Shown here piece after piece: positions 30,001-41,588 of a stretch of DNA of 64,000 bases; position 1 is the first letter of the stretch; each line of letters starts with the position of its first letter. The notes below the pieces were generated by a model. That model had not been told where the DNA came from and ran no database searches. It saw only the letters and a list, made by a program, of their open reading frames with translations. This DNA is from Hexactinellida sp. DTS-2022 (Eukaryota; Porifera; Hexactinellida). The stretch lies in assembly GCA_028753945.1 (NCBI GenBank), contig JAPNXP010000009.1, positions 6,076,001 through 6,140,000 of the forward strand, in the 5' to 3' direction. Position numbers and translations under genes: made by a program.

Positions 30001-33000
30001 GAGCTTCACTCTTACAAACTTCAGTTTAACAAACGATGCAGATTCTACCATGCTAGATATTGCCATATCAGTGGATGGTCTCAATCGAATTAAGTTTCTT
30101 TCAGAACTTGCTGTTGACCTCAACTCAACGTTCCTATCCCTTACAGCTTTATTTATAACTGATATGTTCGGAAATCGCATTGTCTCTATCCCCGCTACTG
30201 GTGCTAAGCAGATTACTGGATTCACTCAAGATGTAATCTCTCCAGTTATTGAATACTTTGATTTGGATTTGAATGTTGGAAATTTAACAATTGAGTTTTC
30301 AGAGACTGTGAATGCCTCTTCACTTGACGTCACTAAGATTAGACTACAGAATTCATTGCTACCTTCCGACCCTGGCTTCGTATTCTACTCACTCACAGCT
30401 TACCCCCCTTACCCTGTTGGTTCGAGATCCTTTGATATTGATGGCACTACGTTGATTGTGTCCATTGGCAGTCAAGATCTCAATCAGATAAAGAAAATCC
30501 GTTTACTAGCCACGAATACCTCCAATACTTACTTCTCCTATACGCCTGAGTTAATACTCGATATGAATGACAATTTAGCTTATGCCAGGACGCTACCTGT
30601 CAGATTTTTCACTGAGGATAAGACTAGTCCTGAACTCCGTAGCTACGGCCTCGACCTAAATCTAGGTTTGCTTAATATGACTTTCTCAGAAACAGTTAAG
30701 GTCAATGACACACTTGACTTGACTCAGATTCGCATACAATCTACTCGAGCTGGTATGAGCAACCCGCTCACTTACCAGAGGCTAGATGGTGTCTTCCGTA
30801 TTGAGCAGAACTCAACGAGCCTCCTATTCAACCGCACTGAATATATTCAGTACCCTTTCCCACAAGGGTCTCTCTCAGGGTTCGATCCCATACGATCCTA
30901 TTCTATATCTGAAGACGGAACTGTTGTGTCTGTACACCTCGGCTTCATCGATCTAAACGCTGTCAAATACAAATCCATTTTGGCTACTCGAATGAATGAA
31001 ACATACCTTGCCATAACTAACTTGACAATATTGGATTTGAATGACAACAATGTCATAGCTATTTCATCCAGTGACGCAACACGCGCTTCCTACTTCATCC
31101 CCGACGCAACATCCCCCATTCTCCTCCGCTACGACCTCGATTTAGATCTTGATCTTCTCTCGCTTACCTTTGATGAGTTCGTAGAGAGCAGTTCTCTCAA
31201 TGTACAGTATATCGCAATACAAAGTGCTACGCTATCCGACCCAGCTTACCACACCTCGCCGCGTGCTCTCACACCCGGCACACAGCAGTCGCACACTGTA
31301 AATGATAACGGCCATGTCATCGTCATACAGCTGGGACCTGAAGATAGAAACGAGATTAAACGTAGACAGGGTCTCGCGGTTAATGATAGCACCACCTACT
31401 TAGTGGCTGGTACCTCTGCGGTACTCGATATGACTGGCAATAATCTGACTAAGATAAGAGACGGGTCTGCATTGCCAGTCTCTGTATTCACAGTTGATGC
31501 AACTACACCCAAACTAACTAATTTCTCAATAGATATGAACTTCGGCCGGTTTGTACTGACCTTCACTGAAACTATTCGTGCTTCCACACTGAAGATAACA
31601 TCAATATCTCTACAGGATTATAAGCTCGCTCTATCAAGCCATACACTAACTGATGGTACCTCTTCTGTATCAGACGGTACTGAGGTAACAGTCACTTTCT
31701 CAATTGATGATTTAAATACGTTGAAGAGGCTGATTATATGCCGCCTGGCCACCCAATGCTATATAACATACGAGATTGATACTATTCGCGATATGGCGAA
31801 CAATTCGGTGGAGGCTAGACCCGATTCAGAGAGCTTTGCTGTCAGTCAATTCAAACCCGATGTCACCATGCCCCGCTTGGTGATGTTTACTGTGAATATG
31901 ACCGAGGAAATTGCAGTGCTGACTTTCAGTGAGACTGTTAATGCTACCAGTCTCAATTACACTGCTTTCACTCTGCAAGACTTTTTCGACCCTTCCACTG
32001 CCTACACTCTGACTGGAGGCGTTAACAAGCAGAATGACTACAGTACTATCGTGGTGCTCAGCTTCTCATTAGATGATCTAAACCTTATTAAGAACAACAC
32101 AGACCTCTTCACCTCGCGGCCCAATGGTTGGCTTACGGTTACTAAGTATGCGATTAGAGATATGGCTTTTGATGCTAACTACGTTATGCCGATAAGTAGT
32201 TCGATTAGCTTTGGAGATGGTCTCGTTGCTGAGGTGTTTACCCCCGACATGAAGCGACCCGAGTTGTCCTACTTTGACCTTGATATGAATAATCACATGT
32301 TGCATCTCTTTTTCACGGAGACAATGTACGCCAACAGCTTGTACTTCAACCTATTAACCATACAAAACAAGAAGTTACAGAATATCACCGAATTTCACTC
32401 TCTCTCGATCCGAAACCAACTCCTTACACCTAACTTTCCTGATCTTACCATTCAGCTCGATCAGTATGACACTGATATTATCAAGGCTTTCACAAAACTG
32501 GCTACAAACAACAACAACACTTTCCTAAGTCTCACTGAAGACACAATTGATGATATGAATGACAATAAAATAGTAGAGATTCCCTTCACTAATGCCCTGA
32601 AAGTTCGCTTCTTCTTTCCAGATAGAATGAATCCGTCTTTGCTAAGTTTTAACTTGGATATGAATACAGCTATTCTATACCTAACATTCAGCGAAGCTGT
32701 TAATGCCGCCTCGCTCAACGTAAGTGACATCCGACTCCAAGGCTCACCAAGTTCTATTGGCGAGTATCACACACTAACTCCGGGGCAGGCACCTAACTAC
32801 ACACTAACTAACAGCCAAAATACACCTTTTATCACAGTAGAGATCGGAACTAGCGATATGAATGCCATAAGAAAGTTGTACAATCTATGTACCTCAAGCA
32901 GCACCACCTATTTGTCTCTCACTACAAGGGCTATTATGGATATGATTGGTAACCATGTTAAAGAGATCTCTACCAACAACGCAAATATAGTTACAACATT

Positions 33001-35473
33001 CACACCCGACAGTATAAACCCCAAGCTTGTATCTTATGACATAAACCTCAACAGTGAGCTGATACTGCTAACCTTTGACGAGACTATCAATGTTGCTTCC
33101 TTTGACGTGACACAGATGAACGTACAGTCTAACCAGTACACTAACTTGATCTCCTTAGTCTCATACTACAGACTATCTGGGGGGAACTACTCCTATGAAA
33201 ACTCCACTGTTCTTATTCTACAATTTGACTTGAACGATCTTAACGCACTCAAGGGCATGACTTCCCTGATGACAGATAAATCCAGTACCTATCTCACTTT
33301 CTCCCATCTGCTGATTGCTGATATGAATGGGAATAGGATTGAAGAGATTATTAACGGCAGGGGTAAACAAGTTCGTATCTTCACAAGGGACAATATGTCT
33401 CCTCAAGTACACTCGTTCCTGCTAGACATGGACAGTGGAGTTCTCTCGCTGACATTCAGAGAGACTGTGAATGGTCTGTCATTGTACGTTCAGTCGCTAA
33501 CTCTACAGAACTCCCAGAACAGCTCTGCTCGCCTCTCTCACACTCTCACCAGCTCGAGTATCGGTATTGACTTATCCTTTGATACAGTTGTGAGTGTACG
33601 AATTAGTAAGACAGAGCTGGACACCATTAAGAGTGTCGATAATTTCGCGATAAACTCTGGCACCACCTGGCTGGTATGGGACCATTTCCTTATCAGGGAT
33701 ATGAACGATAATTCTGTTGTACCTCGCTATGACGGCGGAGCACTTATGGTGGGCATATTCTTCCCAGATATTACTCCTCCCTTCTTGATTCGGTTCAGTT
33801 TGAACTTCATTACGGAAGAGTTTACATTTGAGTTTAACGAACCGATAGCTTCATCCCTTGTGCAGATTGGCCAGATCACTCTACAGGACGGGTTAACTGC
33901 AGTGGACAGCTATACACTCACAAATGGAACCTGGGTTTCTTATAATGAGAGCAAAGTATTCGTTGTTGTTGTCAGCCCAGTAGACTGGTCCTATGTCAAA
34001 CGACACAATTCACTGGCCACATCTATCTATGACACTTTTATTGCATTCACCCCACTCGCCTTCTTTGATAAGGCCGCTGTTCCGAACACGATTCTGCCAC
34101 TTGTCGACACTGCCAATGCCACCCAGGCTTCCGCATTCCTGTACTATCCGGCTCCAGTATTCGCCTCCGTCCGTCCTACCGCGGGTCGCGCTATCGGCGG
34201 AACCAGACTGACAATCGTAGGAAACAACTTCGGCCCATTACCCGGGTACCCTGGGCAACGTGAGCTCGAGGTTCACATCGCTGGCAGACTCGCCCTCAAC
34301 ACTACAGTCTCACGGAACAATACAGAGGCTGTGGCGTACACGCCGGCTGCGGCTGCTTACACTGTTGGTACACCGGTCTCTCTTCGCTTGACTATTGATC
34401 AGAGCGCGCTACTGGTTAATGTACCCGGCGCATTCACATACCTATCTCCACCTGTCTTCACTCGGATATTCCCTATTGTCGGCACGAGGTATGGCAAGAC
34501 TCTAGTGACCGTGTTTGGAGAGAACTTTGGTCCTTCAACTGCATCGCTAGAAGGCCCTACGGTATCCGTAACGATTAGCGGGAGAGATTGCTCGAATTTA
34601 ACTGTTATTGACAACTATACACTGACCTGTGTTACTCCCTCTCTCGGCCCATACTCGCATGACATTAACATTACTGTGGATGGGGTAACTACTACCGCAC
34701 TGTCTCCGTTCCGGTCTGTCAGCCCTGCTGTGGTTCTCTCCGTTACCCCCGAGACAACCTACCGAGCCCGCTACACACAGGTTAATATCACTGGACGGAA
34801 CTTCGGACCGACAACCGTGTCCCAGACCGCTCCAGCTCCGGTTGTTGTGTTCCACCAGTCAGAGGACAACTCTACTCTCAGCTGTTCAAACGTAGCTGTT
34901 CTCGTTAACGACACTCTCCTCACTTGCCTTGTGCCGCCCGGACTCGGATTCTCCACTATTAGCGTATCTGTAGACGGATCCATCTCTCTTATCAATCTCA
35001 ATGTCACGTTTCTGCACTACGATGATCCGGGTAGTTTCTCCTTCGCAAGCGAGCAGTTCTTTGTGGGAGAGCTCCTTGTCGCGGGTAATGTCACTGTCAT
35101 ACGTAACGACTACAGGAAGTACGCCTCCCCTGCCTACGTCACCGTACAGACATACGACTATACTGCGATAGACAGTGCTCACTACATCAACAGAACCACA
35201 ACCTACCTCATGGATTATAACGTGTTCTCTCTGAGGTTTGAGGTGACAATAACCGCGCGGGACTACCAGCCCTTGAGACTGAGAATGGGTATTGAGGATG
35301 ACGTCACATTGTATGTCCGTATAGACACAGTGACACCACTGTTTGGCACTAGCTATGTTACGAGGGGCGAAACTAGCCTCACTATAAAAGCTATCTGTGA
35401 AATCCTGAGCAGTTTTTGTGTGGCAGACCTGACTCAGTCTGGACTGCAGTATTTGAGGATTGAAGATACCTAG
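3..35473 (+). CDS. Giant tandem-repeat protein with IPT/TIG and Calx-beta-like C-terminus (5' partial)
   Basis: The gene is open from the first bases, so the start codon and any signal peptide lie upstream. I join three exons: 3-6245, 6310-17750 and 17869-35473, giving 11,762 residues in the window. Intron 1 (6246-6309, phase 0) and intron 2 (17751-17868, phase 2) are GT-AG. Both joins restore the repeat consensus: MYFQ joins EIIDISS, and SPQLIA joins FTADSN. The protein has 89 complete units of about 126 residues, then three IPT/TIG domains and a Calx-beta-like domain. Each unit reads roughly LxSFxLDMNxGxLxLTFSE, TVNxSSL, ITLQ, YTLTGG, DLNxIKxLxxLATS, NTYLSI, IxDMNGNxV, DxTxP. Sequons of the type NxS/T are very common and cysteine is rare, which fits a secreted or surface glycoprotein. 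No membrane segment is visible near the end. The units resemble bacterial-Ig-like (Big_5 or SWM type) repeats from memory. The role is unknown; adhesion or matrix is an inference. Confidence 0.9.
203..34149 (+). repeat. Array of 89 protein-level repeat units (about 126 aa each)
   Basis: I counted units by the conserved strand motif [hydrophobic]xxF x[LF][DN][ML]N followed by LTF[SD]E. There are 17 before intron 1 (the last is split by it), 29 wholly between the introns, one split by intron 2, and 42 after it. A further partial unit precedes position 203. Other fixed landmarks in each unit are DLNxIK near the middle and DMNGN near the end. Conservation is in the protein only: neighbouring units differ widely in codons, so this is an old expansion and not a recent DNA satellite. 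Variant units recur at intervals. Those with FDEP or FNEP in place of FSET lie near 5870, 12841, 17906, 23230, 29162 and 33834. A variant with a TSWL or TWLV-like segment near the DMNGN end occurs near 6595, 18500, 29750 and 33665. Confidence 0.85.
34141..35013 (+). other. Three IPT/TIG domains at the end of the giant protein
   Basis: Three immunoglobulin-like IPT/TIG domains follow the last repeat unit. Each opens with the family pattern P-x-V-x-x-[IV]-x-P-x-x-G, continues with a G-x-x-x-x-[IV]-x-[IV]-x-G core, and has the G[NER]NFGP motif. They start at about 34147, 34445 and 34721. Domains 2 and 3 each carry a cysteine pair (SGRDCSN with TLTCVTP; SCSN with LLTCLVP), as in plexin and fibrocystin TIG domains. 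Such domains occur in extracellular adhesion and matrix proteins. This is the clearest evidence that the giant protein is extracellular. Confidence 0.85.
35020..35340 (+). other. Calx-beta-like domain, C-terminal end of the giant protein
   Basis: After the third TIG domain the protein reads DDPGSFSFASEQFFVGE, then VTVIRND and YVTVQTYDYTAID with SAHYI. This matches the Calx-beta order of PGxhxFxxxxhxVxE, hxVxRxxG and VxYxTxDGTAxxGxDY, though the acidic calcium ligands are only partly kept. Calx-beta domains bind calcium in Na/Ca exchangers, integrin beta-4, FRAS/FREM proteins and sponge aggregation factor components. About 50 unassigned residues with two cysteines follow, ending at the stop codon at 35471. 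I see no membrane anchor or GPI signal. Confidence 0.6.
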
Positions 35474-36003
35474 CAATCTGCTCAGACGACACGTAACATA
35501 CTTTCTTCCTATTTTATTATAGCTTATAAGTAACTCCTTAATTTAGTATTTAGAGAAACGAACTCTACATTTTATATTAATTTTCTTATATTTTAGGCTG
35601 CTTACCACTTCGGCTAACTACCCTATATTTTTATTCTTATCTATTTCTATATTTTATTAACTATTTTGTGCATTATTTATTTTATTGGGGATTTTAGTGC
35701 ACTTACTAAATCAATGAGAACAGCTACTAGTGACTTAATATACCAAATGACCATTGGCTATTCAGTCACTAATCCCATTCCTGATATCCATCATGTGGTG
35801 CTCCTTTATCACACATGTTATGACCAAATCCCTCATGGTCTCTAGTAGCTTAATTCTTATAGTTTCTCTTGTAAATTATCATTCAAGCGAACTGAATGTG
35901 AATTTATAAATGTGCATTTTTATGACACACCATTTTCATAAAGCTATATAATGCAGTGTACATTAACTGTAAATATTTTATATTAGTTGGGAATTGAAGC
36001 AAT
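35474..36003. other. Intergenic region with nested inverted repeats
   Basis: This holds the 3' untranslated end of the giant gene and the 5' flank of the V-ATPase G gene. It is AT-rich with no open frame of note and no clear AATAAA. Two nested inverted repeats are visible. TAGTGACT at 35728-35735 pairs with AGTCACTA at 35764-35771. AGCTACTAG at 35722-35730 pairs with CTAGTAGCT at 35842-35850. These could be a short decayed element or a hairpin in the transcript. Confidence 0.6.
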
Positions 36004-36369
36004 ATGGCTAGCAAACATGGCGGTAACAAGGACGGGATTCAGACGCTTAGGAACGCAGAGAGAGACGCACAGTCGAAGATAAAACTAGCTCGCGAGAAGA
36101 AAGCGAGACGGTTGAAAGAGGCTAGGGATGAAGCTCAGAGAGAAATTGAGGACTATCGTCACGAAAGACAGCGAGAGTTTGAGTTTAAGAACCAAGAGGC
36201 GACAGGACACGGGGACTCGTATACCAAACAAATAGAAGATAAGAAGTCTATTGAGATTGCTGAGATTCATGTACAAGTTAAGAAAAATAGGGATCAGGTT
36301 ATTCAGATTATTCTAGATCAGGTGTACAAGATTTCACCTGAGCTGCACCAGAACTATCAAACACCTTAG
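36004..36369 (+). CDS. ATP6V1G: V-type proton ATPase subunit G
   Basis: This is a 121-residue single-exon gene; the animal family is usually about 118 residues. Subunit G forms part of the peripheral stalk with subunit E, linking the catalytic V1 head to the membrane Vo sector of the proton pump of endosomes, lysosomes and plasma membrane. The N-terminus (GIQTLRNAERDAQSKIKLAR) is the family signature that contacts subunit E. It is followed by a long charged helix rich in Arg, Lys and Glu, ending in the usual weakly conserved tail. I chose the ATG at 36004 because the family motif begins about 10 residues in. The gene sits 530 bp after the giant gene and 252 bp before CFAP57, on the same strand. 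Confidence 0.95.
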   Translation: MASKHGGNKDGIQTLRNAERDAQSKIKLAREKKARRLKEARDEAQREIEDYRHERQREFEFKNQEATGHGDSYTKQIEDKKSIEIAEIHVQVKKNRDQVIQIILDQVYKISPELHQNYQTP

Positions 36370-36621
36370 CTTTTTAACTTACATGAGAAGACAGCTATCC
36401 TATTTTATTCTGTTTGATTAGTATAGTGCTTTTTTGCTTGTTAACTAGTGGATCTTGTAAATATATATTTCTAAGCATTCCGTGTGGAGAAATATCTTCT
36501 AATGAGATTATATCATTGTACTGAGGGAGTTATTCATTGTTTGAATCTACAAATGGGTTGATACATTTACACCAGTTTTTCTAAATTAATAATCTAATTG
36601 AATTTGTATAAGGACACTAGG

Positions 36622-39600
36622 ATGGCTATTGCTAGTGTACAGACGCGCTTCGCCTATGGCCTGCGCTCTGACGTCGGTGGAAATGTACATTTCCTGGACG
36701 AACAGAACGTGATATACCCAGTAGGCAGCAACATTGTGATATACAACATTGATCAGAAGACACAGAGGTTCATCCCGAGTTCTCCCACCAGTCTGGGGCC
36801 CTCCTGCGTAGCCATCAGTCCGAACAGACGGTACCTGGCTGTAGCAGAGAAGGGGCCGGAGCGCGGACAGATTGTTGTACACGATTTGGTGAGCAACAAG
36901 AAGAAGCTCTTGCAGTGGAAAGAGATGCAGTCGCAGTCCTTCACCAGTATCTCGTTCTCTTCCGACAGCAAATTCCTTGCGTCTCTCACTGACAAACCTG
37001 ATCAGGTAGAGTTATACATACACTATAATATGTATACTAAAGTACTTAGTGATTAACAACTATTCAATACTTGTAGACTCTGCTTTACTGGGGATGGGAC
37101 AAAGCTAAAGTGTTCGCTTCTCTGAAAGTTTCCTCAGGAGCCCCGGGACCCTCTCTAATGGCCTCCCAGGCGGGAGATCTCATCAAAGAGGCGAGACAGG
37201 TGTCATTCAACCCCTCAGACAACACAGTTCTGTGTCTGACAGGAGACATGATATTCAAGCTGCTGCGCTACTCAGAAGGAGCTCTCAAGACGTTTGGCTA
37301 CGCGCGTGCCGAGCTCGCGGATTATCTCAGTCACTGCTGGATATCTGACGAGAAGCTGGTGGTGGGCACTAACAACGGGCGTCTGCAGCTGTTTGAGGGA
37401 TCTGACCTGAAGTGGGAGTGTAATATATGTGATGAAGACAAGGCCGAGAATGGACAGGGTGCCCGTGATGGTGAGCATTGCTATAGACTGTATGTTGTGT
37501 GAGGTTATATTGTACTTTAGGATCTCAAGTGACTTCTGTCCGAGCTTCTGCTGACTCTAGCGTGAAGAAGACACGGTTTGAGGGCGTGCCGAGTAGCATG
37601 TTTGAGTCTGCCCCGAGGCTGCCTAAAGTGGAGAGCATTCTCTCCTACTCCAAGGGGTTTATTTGCGCGGGAGGAGTCGGTCTGTTGCACCTGTTTGAGA
37701 AGTCGGATGACGTCAGAGAGCATTATAAGAGGAAAGTTGTTAAAGTTAACAATCTGCCTGAAATGAGTCTCTCTCTGGCCGCCAAAACTCAATCAGTTCC
37801 TATGCTATCAGGTGTGCTGTCATGTATCCACTTTCCTTACTAATAAGTTGAAATTATTAGTGTGTTTGTACGCAATATATCTGTTGCAGAAAGCACGGAA
37901 GGATCAGATAAAACCCTCTCTCTCATGGACTGTTTCGAGGTGTCCTGCATCTCAATCAGTCCATCTGAAGAGAACGTTGTTGTGAGCACTAAGGGCAATC
38001 AGCTGTACTCTCTGCTGCTGAGCACTGCCGACATGACTACCACACGGACAGACCAGGTGTCCTTCGACCTGCTCAGTCACTCGTTCCATATGAACCAAAT
38101 CAGAGGTGGGATAATTACATATTTGTTGGGTTTGTACTTACACTGTTTGTAACAGGACTTGATGTTTGTCTGCGAAAGCCTCTCGTTGCTACCTGCTCCA
38201 TGGATAAGACAATTCGTATTTGGAATTATGAGACGAACTGCATTGAGTTACAGAAGGAGTTTCAGGAAGAAGCTTACTCCATTTCTCTACATCCATCCGG
38301 TCTGTTTCTCCTGGCCGGGTTCTCAGAGAAACTCCGTTTGATGAACATCCTCTATGACGACATTCGTGTCTTTAAGGAATTTATCATTCGCGGATGTAGA
38401 GAGTGCGCATTTGCGAATGGCGGTCATATGTTTGCCGCAGCCAACAACAACCTTATACAGATATACAGCGCGTATTCATTTGAGAATATACAAGACCTCA
38501 AGGGTCACAATGGAAAGGTACATAAATACATATCTAATAACTGAAATTATAATCTCCTTGCCTTACAGGTTCGGTCTTTGGCATTCTCCCAAGACGATCA
38601 GCGTCTCATCAGCTGCAGTGCTGACGGCGCTGTCTACGAGTGGTCTATCGCTAAGGGCTGCAGGGAGGGGGAGGCGGTCCACAGGCAGTGCATATACACC
38701 TGTCTGGCCCTCTCTCCCGACGCGCGCACCAGCTACGTGGTGGGGTCGGATGGCCACCTGAAGGAGCTCGTGCTGATGGACGGACACGAAGTGAGGCGGG
38801 TGTCTGCTGGAGACGCAGTGCTAACGCAGGTAAGAGCAGTTAACCATTTGATAATAGCAAGTCGAATTTTCCACAGAATAGGCGAATTTCCATTAGAGAA
38901 ATCTCGCTATGTTCTCATCGTATGTGTGTGTGTGGTATAGGTTGTACTGTCGCGCTCTGGGAGAATGCTATTCTGCGGAACAAATCAAGGAGGCATCAGG
39001 GCCATGAAGTTTCCTCTGTCTGAACCCGGTAAGTTCAACGAAACCCAAGCTCACAACGGCGCTGTGACTCGAATAAAGCTAACTTATGACGACCAGTACC
39101 TGATCACCACTGGAGAGGATGCCTGCATATTTATGTTCAAGATAACTGATAAAGAAGGAAAGGGACTGAAGTTGGAAAGAGAAGTATGTTAACACTAAGA
39201 GACTGTGACTACATATATCATGGCTATACCGTTGCTAGATTAGCTACGCAGAGGAGATACTTATCACGAAGAGTGACTTGGAAGAGAAGAATCAGCTGAC
39301 TCAGGAGCTGAAGTCTAGAGTCGAAGAGCTGTGTCTAGACAATGACTACCAGATGCGCATCAAGGAGATGGGGTACCAGGATAAGATCAAGGACCTCTCT
39401 GATAAGTTCATTAACGACCACAATGCTCTGAGGTATGTTCTGCTTGTTTGTATATACAGTCGACTCCGCTTAATAGAGCCACTGGTTAATAGATTTCTCC
39501 GCTTAAATGGGGTCAAAATTAACAGGATTTAAAGGACGGAATGGCAGTTTGGCTAAAAAATATTTTCGGTTAATAGTTTTCTCCGCCTATTTGGGTCAAA

Positions 39601-41588
39601 GTAACCTGGTCCCGAAGTGACTCTATTGAGCGTAGTCGACTGTATGTATATTTGAATCTCGCTTTGCTGTAGGAATCAAGTTGAGAAGGTGCAGAAGGAG
39701 AACGAGCAGCTCAAGCAGGAGTCCGAGGAGAGACAGCAGCAGATGGGAGAGGGACACACACGGGAACTGCAGGAGATAGAAGCTTCTAACAACCAGAAAC
39801 TGATGGCTGAGTACGAGAAGTACCAGGAGCTCCAGGCCCGCAACCAGCGACTACAAGACCAGCAGGAGAAGAAGGTAGCAGAGCTGCACGCACAGCGACA
39901 GAGAGACATGGAGGAGAACACGATAGAGTACCAGAACAAGCTGGAGGAGAGAGGGCGGCTGCTGGAACAGGCGCAGGAGGAGCTGAGACAGCAGATGCGA
40001 GAGCACGAGGAGCTCAGACAGCAGCTGGAGGATGACGCGGACAGAGAGATACTCGATCTGAGGAATAACTACGAGCACCAGCTGAGACAGGAGAAGGAGA
40101 AGAATGAGCTCCTCAGAGGTCTGCTGGACATACCGTATTTACTAGAATAGTACCCCCCCCCCTCCAAGGGCTAAAAATTAAATAGCCCGGGCTACTTTTC
40201 GAGTAAATACTGTATATATTTTGTATTATAACTAAGTATATACATTGTGTAACTGTCTGTAGGGGATAGAGGCGTGTTTGAAAAGAAATGCGAATCTCAG
40301 AAGAAGGACATTGCTGAGCTTAGGAGAGATATTGACCAGCTCACCAACGAGAAATCTAAACTAAACGGAGTCATCAAGAGTCTTGAAAATGACATTGTTG
40401 GCCTCAAGAAAGAGATTCAAGAGAGAGACGACACGATACATGATAAGGAGAAGAGAATATACGATCTCAAGAAGAAGAACCAAGAGCTAGAAAAGTTCAA
40501 ATTTGTACTAGAATACAAAATCAAAGTATGTTATAATCAACTCTAAAAATAGTTTAATTTTATTATACTTGCTTTAGGAATTGAAAAAGCAGATAGAACC
40601 TCGTGAGCAAGAGATTAAAGAGAAGAAGGAACAGATCCACAAGATGGAGTCGGAGTTAGAGGATAAATCCCTGACCTGTAAGAACCTAGAACATGAGCGA
40701 GACGAGAAAGAACTCAAACTCAAAGCTACCACCAAAGAGCTTCTCTCAGAGAGACAGCGGGCCAGGGGCCTCGCGGCTCTCACCAGAGCGTTTCAGGTAA
40801 AATGTAAACTTAGTATTTGATTATTCATTTATAGTAGATGGTACGGAGGGATTGAGTAAATAGTAATCTTGCACAAGTTTAGGGTTTATTTAAGTAAATG
40901 TAATTTATAATTTATTTATTCGATTGAACAATCCAAGTTCTCTAAGTTCTCATTTCTAATTATTTACAACATTTTATGGTGTATCATAAGCACAGTTTAA
41001 ATTATTTGTCTTTACTTGTTTATTATAATACAGGTGGATTTACATAACACCGTCGGTCTGATCCAAGAGCCTGCAAAGCTGAAGGAGAGCGTTGTCTCGC
41101 TCTACCAAACATATTTCAAAATAGATGAGGAGAGTTTGAGCAAGGGTGCCGGACAGTTTGAGGCAGATGCTCAGGATGAGTACGCTCGCCAGCGGGAGCA
41201 CTTGGAGCGAAATGTAACTGCGCTCAAGAAAAAGCTGAAGAAGGAGAGTGACATTCACAAATCTGATAATGTGCGGGTGATGCAAGAGAATGTTACATTG
41301 ATTAAGGAAATAAATGAACTTAGGAAAGAGCTGAAAATTGCTCGGTCAACCGTTCATGATCTCGAAACTGCAATGGTTATTGCTAAGAGACAGGGATTTG
41401 ATGAGAGACAAGTTCCAAAGCCTCAAATACCAGCGACAGGGTTGGGAAAATCAGAAACAGTAAGCCCTGGGGATATAATCGAGCGACAGACCAAAGAGAT
41501 TTGGAAATTGAGAAAGGAGATCCAGGAGGGTGATACTAAGGGAGATAAACTTCCCCCCGTTACTGATCAACCAATGGTAGCGACATAG
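36622..41588 (+). CDS. CFAP57: Cilia- and flagella-associated protein 57 (WD repeats plus coiled coil)
   Basis: CFAP57 (WDR65) is an axonemal protein linked to inner dynein arms and the nexin-dynein regulatory complex region. I join 12 exons: 36622-37005, 37077-37470, 37521-37811, 37890-38105, 38156-38517, 38569-38829, 38941-39183, 39239-39432, 39673-40118, 40263-40525, 40578-40796 and 41034-41588. This gives 1275 residues; I recall the human protein as about 1250. The N-terminal half is WD beta-propeller, starting FAYGLRSDV and including [20 protein letters not shown] and [10 protein letters not shown]. The second half is coiled coil, with family-diagnostic stretches [37 protein letters not shown] and [20 protein letters not shown]. 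The start ATG at 36622 aligns with the usual N-terminus. Intron 8 holds a pogo-like element. All joins are GT-AG and in frame. Confidence 0.95.
39457..39642. mobile_element. Pogo/Tigger-like MITE in CFAP57 intron 8
   Basis: This 186-bp element has inverted ends CAGTCGACTCCGC and GCGTAGTCGACTG and is flanked by TA on both sides (39455-39456 and 39643-39644). Those ends and the TA target site are typical of non-autonomous pogo/Tigger members of the Tc1-mariner superfamily. It contains internal echoes of a GGTTAATAG-TTTCTCCGC motif and has no coding capacity. It fills most of the 240-bp intron, which is several times longer than the other CFAP57 introns. Confidence 0.75.

Noticed and set aside
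203..34149. A recent DNA satellite or assembly-duplication artefact in the giant gene
   Set aside because: Adjacent units share protein motifs but differ strongly in codons and length, which excludes collapsed or duplicated reads.
34886..35476. 196-codon minus-strand ORF opposite the TIG and Calx-beta-like region
   Set aside because: It is a shadow of a well-supported coding strand with no domain of its own.
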